Positions 9,233 to 17,674 of a stretch of DNA of 64,000 nt are shown piece after piece. Where the stretch lies: positions 1 to 64,000 of IMG/VR virus record IMGVR_UViG_3300003323_000307; one strand, written 5' to 3'. The notes below the pieces were generated by a model that was given only the letters and a program-made list of their open reading frames with translations, made no database searches and was not told the origin of the DNA. Position 1 is the stretch's first letter. The number at the start of each line of letters is the position of its first letter. The DNA is from a virus. A program made the position numbers and the translations under genes.

Positions 9233-10705
9233 ATGGCAACAATGGAAGACTTGGAGCGAGCCCTTGACTGGGCCAATGCCCAAGTCGGTAAACCTTACTC
9301 CCTTGGCACGTTCGGAGATTCCTTCGACTGCTCTACTTTCATGTCCGGTATCGCTACCATGATCCGAGACGGGAAGCCCTCTCGCTGGTTCACCACCCAC
9401 CCCTTCCATGGTGGCGCACAGAACCCTCTCCCAGGCTGGGAGAAGAACCTAGAGGCCCCGTTCATGATTGGTATCACAGACGAAGGTATCGGTCACACAG
9501 GGGGGACTCTGGCAGGTCTAGAGTTCGAAGCTACCCCGCCCCGAGTCCGTAGCGGTGAAGCAGCACGTGGAGCCAGGGACCCGATGTTCAAGTGGGTGTA
9601 CGGTTTCCGCCCTTCCATAGTAGAAGGTACCTCTGTGGAGTACACAAAGATCACCCTGGCTGCAACTGATACTCTTGCGTCCCTGGCATCCAAGTACAAG
9701 ACCACTGTAGACAACCTGGTGAGCATCAACAACTTGATCCCCGTCGGAATGTCTCTCGTTGTGGTAGATCCCACTGTGCCTCCGGTGGACCCGCCAACCA
9801 AGGTCCCGGTACTCCACACGGCTACTTATACAGATTCCTTCACCTCCATTGCCGCTCAGTACAAGATCACTGTGGATCAGCTGCTGGAATGGAATGGCAT
9901 CAAGGTTGCGTCCGGCTCCAAGTACATCGTCGGGTACAAGGCTGATGAGCCGGTGCCGGATGACCCGTACATCAACGGTCTCCCCAAGATGAACTCCACC
10001 GACCCGTCGGCTAAGCCCCTACAAGCTGAGTTGAAGCGCGTGGGCTACATGTCCAAGGATGTTGAGCCTGCCGACAACTACGGTCCTAAGACCCAGGATG
10101 CTGTTGCCGCGTTCCACAATGACAAGGTGCAGTTCCGTCGGCCTAATCTTACCTATGACGCCCAGATCAACCAGGCCGGGTGGGTGTTCCTCCGGGGCAT
10201 GGCAGACGGCTCCGGGAAGATTGTCCAAACCCCCTCCACCAACACGGTCGGCCAGATCTCACCCAATCAGGTTCTGTTCACCAAGTCTGGTCTTCCGGCA
10301 GGCAAGGCTACCTGTGAAGCTGCCATCAAGGAAGCTCTCACTATTATCGGCCTTCCTGTTACTCAGGACTGGATCAATGGTTATCTGACCATCGCTCTGC
10401 GGGAGTCCAGCTACAACCCGAATGCTGTCAATACCTATGACAGTAACGCCATCAACCCCCCGGGCTACAGTACTGCGTCCGACGGTAATCCGTTCCAGTG
10501 TTCTCGTGGAGCCTGGCAGTGCATCCCCCAGACATTCGCCCGTTACCACCAGGCTGGTACGTCCCTGTCTATCTATGACCCGGTAGCCAGTGCAGCGGCC
10601 TCCATCAACTATGTACGGTCCCGCTACGGTGTCCTGAATGATGGTTCGAACCTAGCCTCTAAAGTCCAGCAAGCCGACCCGTCTCGCCCGCCAAGGGGGT
10701 ACTGA
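9233..10705 (+). CDS. Multidomain lysin: NlpC/P60-like, two LysM, PG-binding and SLT transglycosylase
   Basis: 490 aa. Order of domains: an NlpC/P60-like cysteine domain (residues 1-125; Cys in FDCSTFMSGI and His in IGIGHTGGTL-type context), LysM repeats at about 136-180 and 196-240, a peptidoglycan-binding fold at about 256-325, and a soluble lytic transglycosylase domain at about 356-475 (catalytic Glu in ALRESSYNPNAV, then GAWQCIPQTF and YDPVASAAASINYV). No signal peptide. It would cut both peptide and glycan links of the host wall. Position between tail genes and holin allows either an endolysin or a tail-associated lysin; endolysin is my preference. Confidence 0.9.
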   Translation: MATMEDLERALDWANAQVGKPYSLGTFGDSFDCSTFMSGIATMIRDGKPSRWFTTHPFHGGAQNPLPGWEKNLEAPFMIGITDEGIGHTGGTLAGLEFEATPPRVRSGEAARGARDPMFKWVYGFRPSIVEGTSVEYTKITLAATDTLASLASKYKTTVDNLVSINNLIPVGMSLVVVDPTVPPVDPPTKVPVLHTATYTDSFTSIAAQYKITVDQLLEWNGIKVASGSKYIVGYKADEPVPDDPYINGLPKMNSTDPSAKPLQAELKRVGYMSKDVEPADNYGPKTQDAVAAFHNDKVQFRRPNLTYDAQINQAGWVFLRGMADGSGKIVQTPSTNTVGQISPNQVLFTKSGLPAGKATCEAAIKEALTIIGLPVTQDWINGYLTIALRESSYNPNAVNTYDSNAINPPGYSTASDGNPFQCSRGAWQCIPQTFARYHQAGTSLSIYDPVASAAASINYVRSRYGVLNDGSNLASKVQQADPSRPPRGY

Positions 10706-10706
10706 A

Positions 10707-11597
10707 ATGCCATACACGGTGAAGGCTGGAGATACCCTCACGGGTATCGCCGCAGCAAACAAAGTGACAGTAGATCAGCTAGTTAAGTGGAACAACCTGC
10801 TGAAGCCGGGATCGTCCTTCCTTGTTCCCAAGGAAGTTGTCGTTCCTCCGGTTGATCCCCCGACCGAGCCCAGCGGTTCTGTGAAGCTCTCTGAGCTAGG
10901 CCCCTATGGGAAGGCCGAAGCCAACAAGATTGTTCAAGCTGCACTCAACAAGGAGTTCGGCGGGGTGGTGGTGGATGGTGACTGGGGTCCCCAGACTTCA
11001 GCAGCCTACACCCGTTGGCAAGAATCTGTAGGGGAATCTGCACAGCCTTGGGACGGCTTACCGGGCCGTGTATCTCTTCCCCCACTGGGTGCCAAGTACA
11101 ACTTCAAGGTTGTACTGGATGATGATGCACCGGGGCCAGCCCCCACATCAGAACCTGCCGCCAACTATACACGCACCACCTTCGGTGGTCGCACTGTGAA
11201 TCAGCGAACCAAGGATATGCTGATGCAGGCTCAGACCGTTTACGGCAAGTCATTCCCCATCACACAGGGGAGCTACAACGCCGGAGGTGTCTCAGCCAGC
11301 GCTGGTACCCATGATGGTGGCGGGGTAGTAGACATCGGAGACACTAGCACTGCACTACTCAAGGCCCTGCGCCAGGTCGGCTTTGCCGCTTGGATCAGGA
11401 CTCCAGCGGAGGGCTTCGCTTACCACATACACGCCGTAGCCATCGGCGATCGGGAGCTGTCCCCAAGTGCCAAGAACCAGATTACTTCGTATTTTAACGG
11501 CCGTGACGGACTGGCTAAAAATGGTCCTGATACTGCCCCGTCTTCTGTGGGCCGTCCTTATCCCGCTTGGGCTGGACGCTACGGCGCTCCGGTATAG
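10707..11597 (+). CDS. Second lysin: LysM, PG-binding domain and M15-type peptidase
   Basis: 296 aa, starting one base after the previous stop. LysM at residues 3-47, a peptidoglycan-binding domain at about 65-120, and an M15 (DD-carboxypeptidase/VanY-like) peptidase at about 150-265 with the zinc-site pattern SAGTHDGGGVVDI and, later, YHIHAVAIG. The pair of lysins shares LysM and binding modules with different catalytic parts, so they probably cooperate during lysis. Confidence 0.9.
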   Translation: MPYTVKAGDTLTGIAAANKVTVDQLVKWNNLLKPGSSFLVPKEVVVPPVDPPTEPSGSVKLSELGPYGKAEANKIVQAALNKEFGGVVVDGDWGPQTSAAYTRWQESVGESAQPWDGLPGRVSLPPLGAKYNFKVVLDDDAPGPAPTSEPAANYTRTTFGGRTVNQRTKDMLMQAQTVYGKSFPITQGSYNAGGVSASAGTHDGGGVVDIGDTSTALLKALRQVGFAAWIRTPAEGFAYHIHAVAIGDRELSPSAKNQITSYFNGRDGLAKNGPDTAPSSVGRPYPAWAGRYGAPV

Positions 11598-11634
11598 AAA
11601 ATACCAATATCTGATACTGAAGAACAGGAAGACA

Positions 11635-12045
11635 ATGACTTACAGACGTATCATCGATCTGGCAGAACGTGTAGTTCTGACATTCGTCGGTGCTTTCGTA
11701 GCTGTGTATATCGCAGCCTTTGCCAAGGGTCAGGCAGACCTGGCATTCCTCCGGGACCCAGATCTGTTCGACAAGGCACAGGTGGCAGGTATGGCTGCCA
11801 TTGTCCCCTTGATCTCCGGTCTCCTGGGCTTCCGTGTTGGGGACAAGGGTACTGCCTCTGTGATCCCCAGCAATAAGCCTGAAGAGGGTGCGGCACCCCC
11901 GGACCCGACCCCCGAACTGACAGTGGCAACTCCGACTCCGGTTGCCACTGTCTCACCCAGCGCCTATGAGGTTCCAGGTGAACTGATAGACCCAGTTCAG
12001 TCTGACCCTCAGTGGCGTTACTACTACAATGATGCAGGAATGTGA
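11635..12045 (+). CDS. Holin-like membrane protein
   Basis: 136 aa; the start at 11635 is chosen over upstream in-frame codons because AGGAAG precedes it and the N-terminus then reads as a short charged head. Transmembrane segment at about residues 13-30 (VVLTFVGAFVAVYIAAFA) and a weaker one at 50-65 (MAAIVPLISGLLGF), followed by a Pro/Thr-rich soluble tail. Location right after two lysins supports a holin role. Stop overlaps the next ATG (TGATG). Confidence 0.75.
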   Translation: MTYRRIIDLAERVVLTFVGAFVAVYIAAFAKGQADLAFLRDPDLFDKAQVAGMAAIVPLISGLLGFRVGDKGTASVIPSNKPEEGAAPPDPTPELTVATPTPVATVSPSAYEVPGELIDPVQSDPQWRYYYNDAGM

Positions 12046-12179
12046 TGAAGAACAAAACTGTATGGATTATTGCTGGTGCTATAGCCGCCGTTACGGCCAT
12101 CATCGCGCTCCTGTACATGGCTTCTGATGGGGGCTATGGAGACGGAGATGGCCGGGGAATCTATGGGATGTCAATATGA
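12045..12179 (+). CDS. Small single-pass membrane protein (possible antiholin or second holin)
   Basis: 44 aa. One strong membrane helix at residues 6-25 (WIIAGAIAAVTAIIALLYM), then a Gly/Asp-rich tail. Overlaps its neighbours by 1 base upstream and 4 bases downstream, which indicates translational coupling within the lysis cassette. Confidence 0.68.
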   Translation: MKNKTVWIIAGAIAAVTAIIALLYMASDGGYGDGDGRGIYGMSI

Positions 12180-13003
12180 GTGCTAAAAGTAAAAAGGTAG
12201 CTACTTGGGCAGCAGCAGGTACTGTAGCCCTGGGTGGTGTTCTGGTAGGGCTGGGACAATTTACGGACAAACCGGACGCCAATGATTTCCCCCCGTTCAA
12301 TGCCAACCCGGGCTTGACTATCAATGACCTGGACGGTAAGAAAGACCCGGAAGCTCAGAAGGTTGACAACAACCAGGATGAGCAGAAATCCTCAGACGAA
12401 CGCCCTGGGGAAATCAAGCTCAAAGGGGATGCTGTCAAGAACCAGTTCGAGAAATCCAACCCGTTGATCTCAGACTTCTGCCGATCCAGTATTCTGGAGC
12501 CAGGTGAGGGGAAGAACAACAAGGGCGGTACATGTGTTTCGTATCCGATTGGTGAAGTTGCGAAGAACTCTGTACGAGTCACGGTTGACAACCCTCCGTC
12601 GGTCGTCAACAAGGGCAAGGACTTCAAGATCAAAATCCGGGTCGAAGACAACAAGGGTCCGCTCGACCTGAATGCCTTCACCTTCGATGAGACTGGCGGG
12701 GCGGGTACCACGTTTCTTGAGAACCCCGGGAAGCTGGACAAGGACGGGCGTCCGTTCGCTCATTGCCACCTAGGAATTACCAGCCTCAAGGGCGGTATCA
12801 ATGGACTCCCGGGCAACGATTACGACGCGGCGTTCAAGGGAGTCCAGGGCTTCAAGGGTAACGTGGAAGCCACTGTCAGTGGTCTGGAGCCCGGGTTCTA
12901 CCGAGGTGATGTCTACTGTTCACAGCCGGGGCATCTGATCCTCCCCACTGCTAAGGCTACCCAGGTTCAGGCGTTCGACACCTTCAGGTTCGAGGTCAAC
13001 TAA
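12176..13003 (+). CDS. Membrane-anchored, possibly copper-binding beta protein
   Basis: 275 aa. An N-terminal signal/anchor helix (about residues 9-27) is followed by an acidic and charged linker and a C-terminal beta domain. The domain has candidate metal ligands: an FAHCHLGI segment, resembling the HCH motif of multicopper oxidases, and YCSQPGHLI, resembling a cupredoxin Cys-x4-His loop but without the usual Met. I cannot assign a family. It overlaps the next membrane gene by one base. A cupredoxin-type role is a hypothesis; an uncharacterised Ig-like surface protein is the alternative. Confidence 0.6.
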   Translation: MSAKSKKVATWAAAGTVALGGVLVGLGQFTDKPDANDFPPFNANPGLTINDLDGKKDPEAQKVDNNQDEQKSSDERPGEIKLKGDAVKNQFEKSNPLISDFCRSSILEPGEGKNNKGGTCVSYPIGEVAKNSVRVTVDNPPSVVNKGKDFKIKIRVEDNKGPLDLNAFTFDETGGAGTTFLENPGKLDKDGRPFAHCHLGITSLKGGINGLPGNDYDAAFKGVQGFKGNVEATVSGLEPGFYRGDVYCSQPGHLILPTAKATQVQAFDTFRFEVN

Positions 13004-13809
13004 TGCTCGGAGTGCTTACTTTCACCATGGTCATGGGCGTCACTTCGGTGATGTCTTGGCTGTGGATGAATGGCAAGCTGGGCGAGATCATAGAGAACAA
13101 CAAGAGAACAATGTATTCCGGTGGGAGAACAGTAGAGTTCTCCCTCTGGAAATGGCACTTCTCCATCAACATCAACAAGGCATTCTGGGTAAGGCTGGCT
13201 TTTGTAGTCCTGGGGCCAGCCGCTATCCTTGGGCTCACAGTGGCCTATGCGGAGATCCTACCCCTTCGTGTGATGTTCGCTCTCTATGTACTGCCGAGTT
13301 ACCTTGCCATGATAGTGCTGGGTATCCTATACCCTGAACAAGGCAAGAGGGCCGCGTTCGGTTTCACCATGGGGGTTCTGGCTACAGTCCTGTACGACGT
13401 TGTCCGTATGGTTGCTGTTGTAGCTCTAGGTCTCCCGGACCCCATTCCGCATATCGGAGCCCTGTGGGTGGGGCAAGCGGCTTTTGATCCTAGTCAGTGG
13501 TGGATCGGGTATCTGTGGAGGATGTTCGGCAACGGTGCGGGCATGGGTGTCACCTACGCCATGCTTCCTAGGTTCATGTATGACCTCAAGGGTGGGTGGA
13601 TTTATGGAGAAGTCGTGGGCATGGGAATGTTTGCAGCAATGTTCTTCTTCCCAGCAGTCCAGCTTCACCTGTTCCCCCTGAACTATGTGGTCACTGTGAA
13701 TGGTATTCTAGGACACTGGGCCTATGGCCTGGCCTTGGGCTGGATATTCGAGAGATCCAAGGTCGTCAGAGATTTTGCCGTAAATGGATTGGTCAAGCGC
13801 AAAGAGTGA
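13003..13809 (+). CDS. Polytopic membrane protein
   Basis: 268 aa with about seven hydrophobic helices (for example TFTMVMGVTSVMSWLWM, ALYVLPSYLAMIVLGILYP, GMGMFAAMFFFPAVQLHLF). Met, His and Trp are frequent inside helices. Family not recognised. Coupled (TAATG) to the secreted beta protein upstream, so the two probably form one membrane system. Large for a holin; an envelope-modifying or metal-transport role is possible but unproven. Ends just before a terminator. Confidence 0.68.
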   Translation: MLGVLTFTMVMGVTSVMSWLWMNGKLGEIIENNKRTMYSGGRTVEFSLWKWHFSININKAFWVRLAFVVLGPAAILGLTVAYAEILPLRVMFALYVLPSYLAMIVLGILYPEQGKRAAFGFTMGVLATVLYDVVRMVAVVALGLPDPIPHIGALWVGQAAFDPSQWWIGYLWRMFGNGAGMGVTYAMLPRFMYDLKGGWIYGEVVGMGMFAAMFFFPAVQLHLFPLNYVVTVNGILGHWAYGLALGWIFERSKVVRDFAVNGLVKRKE

Positions 13810-13837
13810 CTGAAACAGGTATATCTACGATATAATT

Positions 13838-13871
13838 AAAAGAGGGCAGCCTCCCTGGTTGCTCTCTTTTT
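13838..13871 (+). terminator. Hairpin with T tract after the lysis/membrane block
   Basis: An AAAGAGGGCA arm pairs with a TTGCTCTCTTT arm and runs into TTTTTG. A TATAAT box directly precedes the hairpin (13831-13837 region), so it may also form the 5' leader of the fibre genes. Confidence 0.75.
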
Positions 13872-13958
13872 GTATACTGCGGATATGGTTGGGTTCCTTG
13901 ACGCGGTTTTCTGTCGTTGATCGACCTATAGCCTGGGCTTAGTGGAAAGAGGTTTGAT

Positions 13959-14599
13959 ATGCCCCTACCCCCGGGGCTGGACACGGTAACCCTCACGGGT
14001 AAGTACGAGACGGTTGATGGCTCGCCTCTTTCCGGTACGGTCACTTTCGAGGGACCTAGCTGGGTAGTTGACACTGTCAACAACATCGTCTTTACCGCAC
14101 GTGAGACTGTGACCTTGGACAGCAATGGGGCTTTTTCAGTGGATCTTGTAGCTACAGATGCCACTGGAGTGGTCCCCAACCCGTTCACGTATTCGGTTCT
14201 GGAAGTGCTTGAGGGCATGCGCCCTCACCGTTATACGATCGCTCTGCCTGCTTCAGCCCCTACGGCTGACATCTCAGATCTGATCAATATAGCGGATTTT
14301 CTCTAAGCCCGGAGATAGTCTACGTCCCTGGTCCAGAAGGCCCGCAAGGCCCCCAGGGTGTTCCTGGACCTCAAGGGCCGCAGGGTATTCCGGGCGCCTC
14401 CGGAAGTGTCTATGTCCATGAACAAACTACTCCGTCCAGTAACTGGATAGTTAATCACGGCCTAGCTCACTATGTATCAGCTACGATCCTCCCTCAGGGG
14501 GAGACACAAAACGTAGTCGCTGATATATTCCAGAACTCCCTTAACTCAGCAACGATTGTATTTCCTTCACCTATAGCGGGAACGGCGGTATTTTACTAA
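13959..14599 (+). CDS. Tail fibre with collagen-like stalk, in two frames (needs a -1 shift near 14297)
   Basis: The first frame (13959-14306, 115 aa, ribosome site GGAAAGAGG) is a siphophage tail-fibre N-terminal domain (MPLPPGLDTVTLTGKYE start) ending DLINIADFL. The next part lies in the -1 frame: SPEIVYVPGPEG, then Gly-x-Pro collagen repeats and a beta C-terminus, stopping at 14597-14599. The second frame is open only from 14270 and has no ATG, GTG or TTG start before the stalk, so it should be reached from the first. P-site TTT at 14298 could slip back onto TTT at 14297. A missing T in the T4 run is the simple alternative. The stop overlaps the next ATG. Confidence 0.72.
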
Positions 14600-15597
14600 T
14601 GGCTTTCAAGTCACTAACTGGTTTTGACTCCAGTTCGCAGCGTGTGATAAACGTTGCAGACCCTAGCTCAGCTAGCGATGCAGCAACAAAATCCTATGTC
14701 GATAACGCCTTGGTAGGTCTCCAGTGGAAGCAGCCTGTCCAAGTAGCTACTACCACTAACGGTACCCTCGCTACCGCATACGCCAACGGCCAGAGTGTGG
14801 ACGGGGTTACACTCGCAACTGGCATGCGAATTCTAATTAAGGACCAGACCACTCAAACCGAAAACGGTATTTATACTGTTAATGCTTCTGGTGCCCCTAC
14901 ACGAGCCTCAGATGCGGATTCATCTTCTGAACTTCTCAATGCCACGGTGTTTGTTGTTAGGGGGACTGCTAACGCCGACAAGGCATACACACAGACTACC
15001 AACACCTCAGGTGGTCTTGGCCCTGTTATTGGTACAGATAACATTGTTTTTGCTCAGTTTGGTGGAGGCACCAGCTACTCAGCCGGTAATGGTCTTACAC
15101 TAACCGGAACCACCTTCGATGTTACCAACACCGATGGTTCCATCACCGTGGGGGCTGACACTATATCCCTGGCTTCACAGGTGGCGGGTAACGGCCTTAC
15201 GCTGACCTCTGGTGTCCTCAACGTTGTGGGGGATGCCTCTCTTAACGTTGCGGCCGACCAGATTGGTCTAGCATCAGGTGTCGCTGGTGCAGGTCTTACC
15301 CTAACTGCGGGGGTGCTTGATGTAGGGCAGGGTACAGGTATTACTGTAGCTGCCAACACTGTGAGCATTGACTCCACGGTCTGCCGTCGATTCTCGCAGC
15401 AGATAGGGAATGGGTCTTCTACTTCTATTGCAGTCACCCATGGTCTGGGAACTAAGGACATCACCTGGAGTATCCGAGACACTGCCACTGATGCTTTTGT
15501 GGTTGCGGATGTAGTTGCTACCAGCACCACTGTGGCTACTTTTACGTTTGCTTCAGCTCCTGCAACCAACGCATACAGTGTAACCATTACAGGCTAA
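14599..15597 (+). CDS. Tail fibre protein
   Basis: 332 aa. Begins with a fibre-type motif (residues about 10-35, INVADPSSASDAATKSYVDN), then a conserved receptor-fibre domain (KQPVQVATTTNG ... LIKDQTTQTENGIYTV), triplicated NGLTLTSGVLNV-type strands, and a C-terminal knob (TSIAVTHGLGTKDITWSI ... ATNAYSVTITG) shared with the protein at 17343-17666. Starts on the stop of the collagen-like fibre, so the two chains are probably made together. Confidence 0.85.
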   Translation: MAFKSLTGFDSSSQRVINVADPSSASDAATKSYVDNALVGLQWKQPVQVATTTNGTLATAYANGQSVDGVTLATGMRILIKDQTTQTENGIYTVNASGAPTRASDADSSSELLNATVFVVRGTANADKAYTQTTNTSGGLGPVIGTDNIVFAQFGGGTSYSAGNGLTLTGTTFDVTNTDGSITVGADTISLASQVAGNGLTLTSGVLNVVGDASLNVAADQIGLASGVAGAGLTLTAGVLDVGQGTGITVAANTVSIDSTVCRRFSQQIGNGSSTSIAVTHGLGTKDITWSIRDTATDAFVVADVVATSTTVATFTFASAPATNAYSVTITG

Positions 15598-15615
15598 TAG
15601 CTAAGGAGGGCAGCT

Positions 15616-16797
15616 ATGCCTAAGAATGTAGCACCGGATAAAACTCTGGAAGCTCTATCTGTAGGTACGTTTGCAGCAACGTTTGCGCCAGATATTACCG
15701 ATAGCTCTATAGTGAAAGTTACCATGACTGGTAACATCACGTCACTTAACGCCCCCACCGGGCGGACTTTCGGTATCTTCACTCTTGTATTCGTCCAGGA
15801 TGCCACGGGTGGTAGAACGGTCACCTGGAACACTACGGACTACCCGGACTTCAGCACGGTGGGGTGGAGCCCCAACCTGGCAGCAAGCAGCGTCTCCAGC
15901 ATAAGTTTCCTCTACGACTCCAACTCCAGTAAATGGCGCCCCTTCACGTCTTGGAATGGAGACGTGTGGACGGCGGTTAACTCCACGTCAGCCACCAACG
16001 TAGTCCGTGTAGGGGACCAGACCCTCTCCCGAACAGCTTCGGGCACTATCTCAGCCAGCAGCACCCTGAGAGCCGGTACGCTACAGGCTGCAACTACGGT
16101 TGAAGGCCCCACTATCCGAGGGGGTTCCGCTTCGGGAGGAAACCTTGTTCTTCAATCCACCAGCAGTGGTACCAAGGGGAAAATCTTCCTGGGAACGGGT
16201 GGTGTCCTCTCCGCTTTCGATGAGGTCAATAACAGGCTCGGGGTGGGGAACGTCTCTCCCACTGTGCCGCTGGACGTAACAGGGGCAGGGGTTTTCTCCA
16301 GCACTGTGACTGCTGCTGATCCTACAGCTTCAACTCACCTAGCTACCAAGAACTATGTGGATCTGCGGCAATTTGGTTCTATAGCTACGGGTACAGTGGC
16401 AGTTGGTACAAGTTTGACTGCTATTACGGGATTAAGTATTGCTTCTGTACCCGCTGGGACTTGGTCTATTTATGCGTGGATACCTACTGTAGTTGCTACC
16501 TTAGCTTTGACATCTTTGAATCTACAAGTATCCCCGACTAGTGGCCCTACCACTAGCACATTGTATTTGAATTCTGTTGCCACTCGGTCCGGGAGCGCGC
16601 CCACGTCCGGACAAGCAACAGCATTTGCAACAAATATGTCTACAGGAGCAACAGCGGTAGCTACACATATAATTGAAGTCCAGGGCTCTATGGTATCTAC
16701 TGGAAGTGGCACGATAAGTATAAGTATGATTCGTGCCGGTGGGGGTACAGCTACAACACAAGCTGGAGCGTATCTGAGACTGGAAAGGCTCGCGTAA
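15616..16797 (+). CDS. Tail fibre protein
   Basis: 393 aa with an AAGGAGGG ribosome site. Opens with a short adhesin-like part (APDKTLEALSVGTFAATF), then beta-rich repeats, a second TASTHLATKNYVDL fibre motif at about residue 240, and a C-terminal knob that uses more AT-rich codons than the rest. That base change near 16370 suggests a swapped receptor-binding end. Overlaps the next gene by one base. Confidence 0.83.
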   Translation: MPKNVAPDKTLEALSVGTFAATFAPDITDSSIVKVTMTGNITSLNAPTGRTFGIFTLVFVQDATGGRTVTWNTTDYPDFSTVGWSPNLAASSVSSISFLYDSNSSKWRPFTSWNGDVWTAVNSTSATNVVRVGDQTLSRTASGTISASSTLRAGTLQAATTVEGPTIRGGSASGGNLVLQSTSSGTKGKIFLGTGGVLSAFDEVNNRLGVGNVSPTVPLDVTGAGVFSSTVTAADPTASTHLATKNYVDLRQFGSIATGTVAVGTSLTAITGLSIASVPAGTWSIYAWIPTVVATLALTSLNLQVSPTSGPTTSTLYLNSVATRSGSAPTSGQATAFATNMSTGATAVATHIIEVQGSMVSTGSGTISISMIRAGGGTATTQAGAYLRLERLA

Positions 16798-17027
16798 TGG
16801 TATTAGGTTTAACCTCAGAAGCGTACGTTGTGTATAAATGTATAGTCCCAAATGGTGCACCTGAGATAATATCTATAAACGGTGGGTTGCTGTTTTTCAG
16901 GTCCTTTAATGAGGCTAAACAAGCAGCATTAGACTATATTGCACTATTTGATTCAGAACCAGCGGCTCTCCCTAATTATATATGGATAGAGCCTATATCA
17001 AAACTATGGATTAATGGAGTAGACTAA
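16797..17027 (+). CDS. Small fibre-associated protein
   Basis: 76 aa, not recognised. TAATG overlap with the fibre upstream and with the gene downstream. Contains YVVYKCIVPNGAPE and an aromatic C-terminus. Low-GC codon use like the end of the upstream fibre. Possibly a fibre chaperone or cap. Confidence 0.62.
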   Translation: MVLGLTSEAYVVYKCIVPNGAPEIISINGGLLFFRSFNEAKQAALDYIALFDSEPAALPNYIWIEPISKLWINGVD

Positions 17028-17275
17028 TGGCAGATTATTTAATGGGACCCAATTTTACTGGGTGGGTTTATCAGGTGTACTTCTTTAACCCCATTACAGA
17101 AGAGCAGGCCGTGTACTCTGGAGGCCCTAATATTGATCCCCAGTTTGGCAATGCACAACAGGAGTGTTTGAGCACCGTTGGAACACTTACATCTACCGGG
17201 GGAGAGTATGAGGGCTGGACGGCTGCCTATGTGAACTTCATACCAATCACCTTGATAGCCTTAACCGAGGTCTAG
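17027..17275 (+). CDS. Small fibre-associated protein
   Basis: 82 aa, not recognised. Its WVYQVYFFNPITEEQAVYSGG opening is loosely similar to the preceding small protein, so the two may be diverged duplicates. Ends 20 bases before a strong hairpin. Confidence 0.62.
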   Translation: MADYLMGPNFTGWVYQVYFFNPITEEQAVYSGGPNIDPQFGNAQQECLSTVGTLTSTGGEYEGWTAAYVNFIPITLIALTEV

Positions 17276-17295
17276 AAGTCTCCATACCGTATAAT

Positions 17296-17333
17296 AAAAG
17301 GTGAGGTAAACCGCTACCTCACCTTTTCTTTTT
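17296..17333 (+). terminator. Strong intrinsic terminator or leader hairpin
   Basis: A 13-bp perfect stem (AAAAGGTGAGGTA / TACCTCACCTTTT) with a 6-nt loop and a CTTTTT tail. TATAAT sits 1-3 bases upstream, and the ribosome site GGAG of the next gene follows the T tract directly, so the hairpin can act both as terminator and as the start of a new leader. Confidence 0.85.
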
Positions 17334-17342
17334 GGAGATAAA

Positions 17343-17666
17343 ATGGCCATTTATCTTATCGTAGCGGGTAGCACTCCATCCAGCTCTGGGTTGACCGAAA
17401 CGGGTTCAGGGTTGGCTGTCGATTTCAATGTGGTAGCCAGACAAGGCTTCGTACAGAGTATCGGCAATGGGTCGTCTACCAGCATCGTGGTAACACATAA
17501 CTTAGGTACTCAGGATGTAATCATCCAGGTGTATCGTAGCACCAGCCCCTTTGATCGTGTAGACGTTGATATAGCAGCTACTACTACCAACACGGCAACC
17601 CTGACGTTCGCAGCAGCACCGGCTACCAACGCTTACCGTGTTGTGATCATGCCAAGGAAGGTGTAA
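17343..17666 (+). CDS. Small knob-domain tail protein
   Basis: 107 aa, GGAG 5 bases before the ATG. Residues 38-107 repeat the C-terminal knob of the 14599 fibre (QSIGNGSSTSIVVTHNLGTQ ... PATNAYRVVIMP). It is therefore a free-standing copy of a fibre end domain. Confidence 0.78.
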   Translation: MAIYLIVAGSTPSSSGLTETGSGLAVDFNVVARQGFVQSIGNGSSTSIVVTHNLGTQDVIIQVYRSTSPFDRVDVDIAATTTNTATLTFAAAPATNAYRVVIMPRKV

Positions 17667-17674
17667 ATAAAAAG

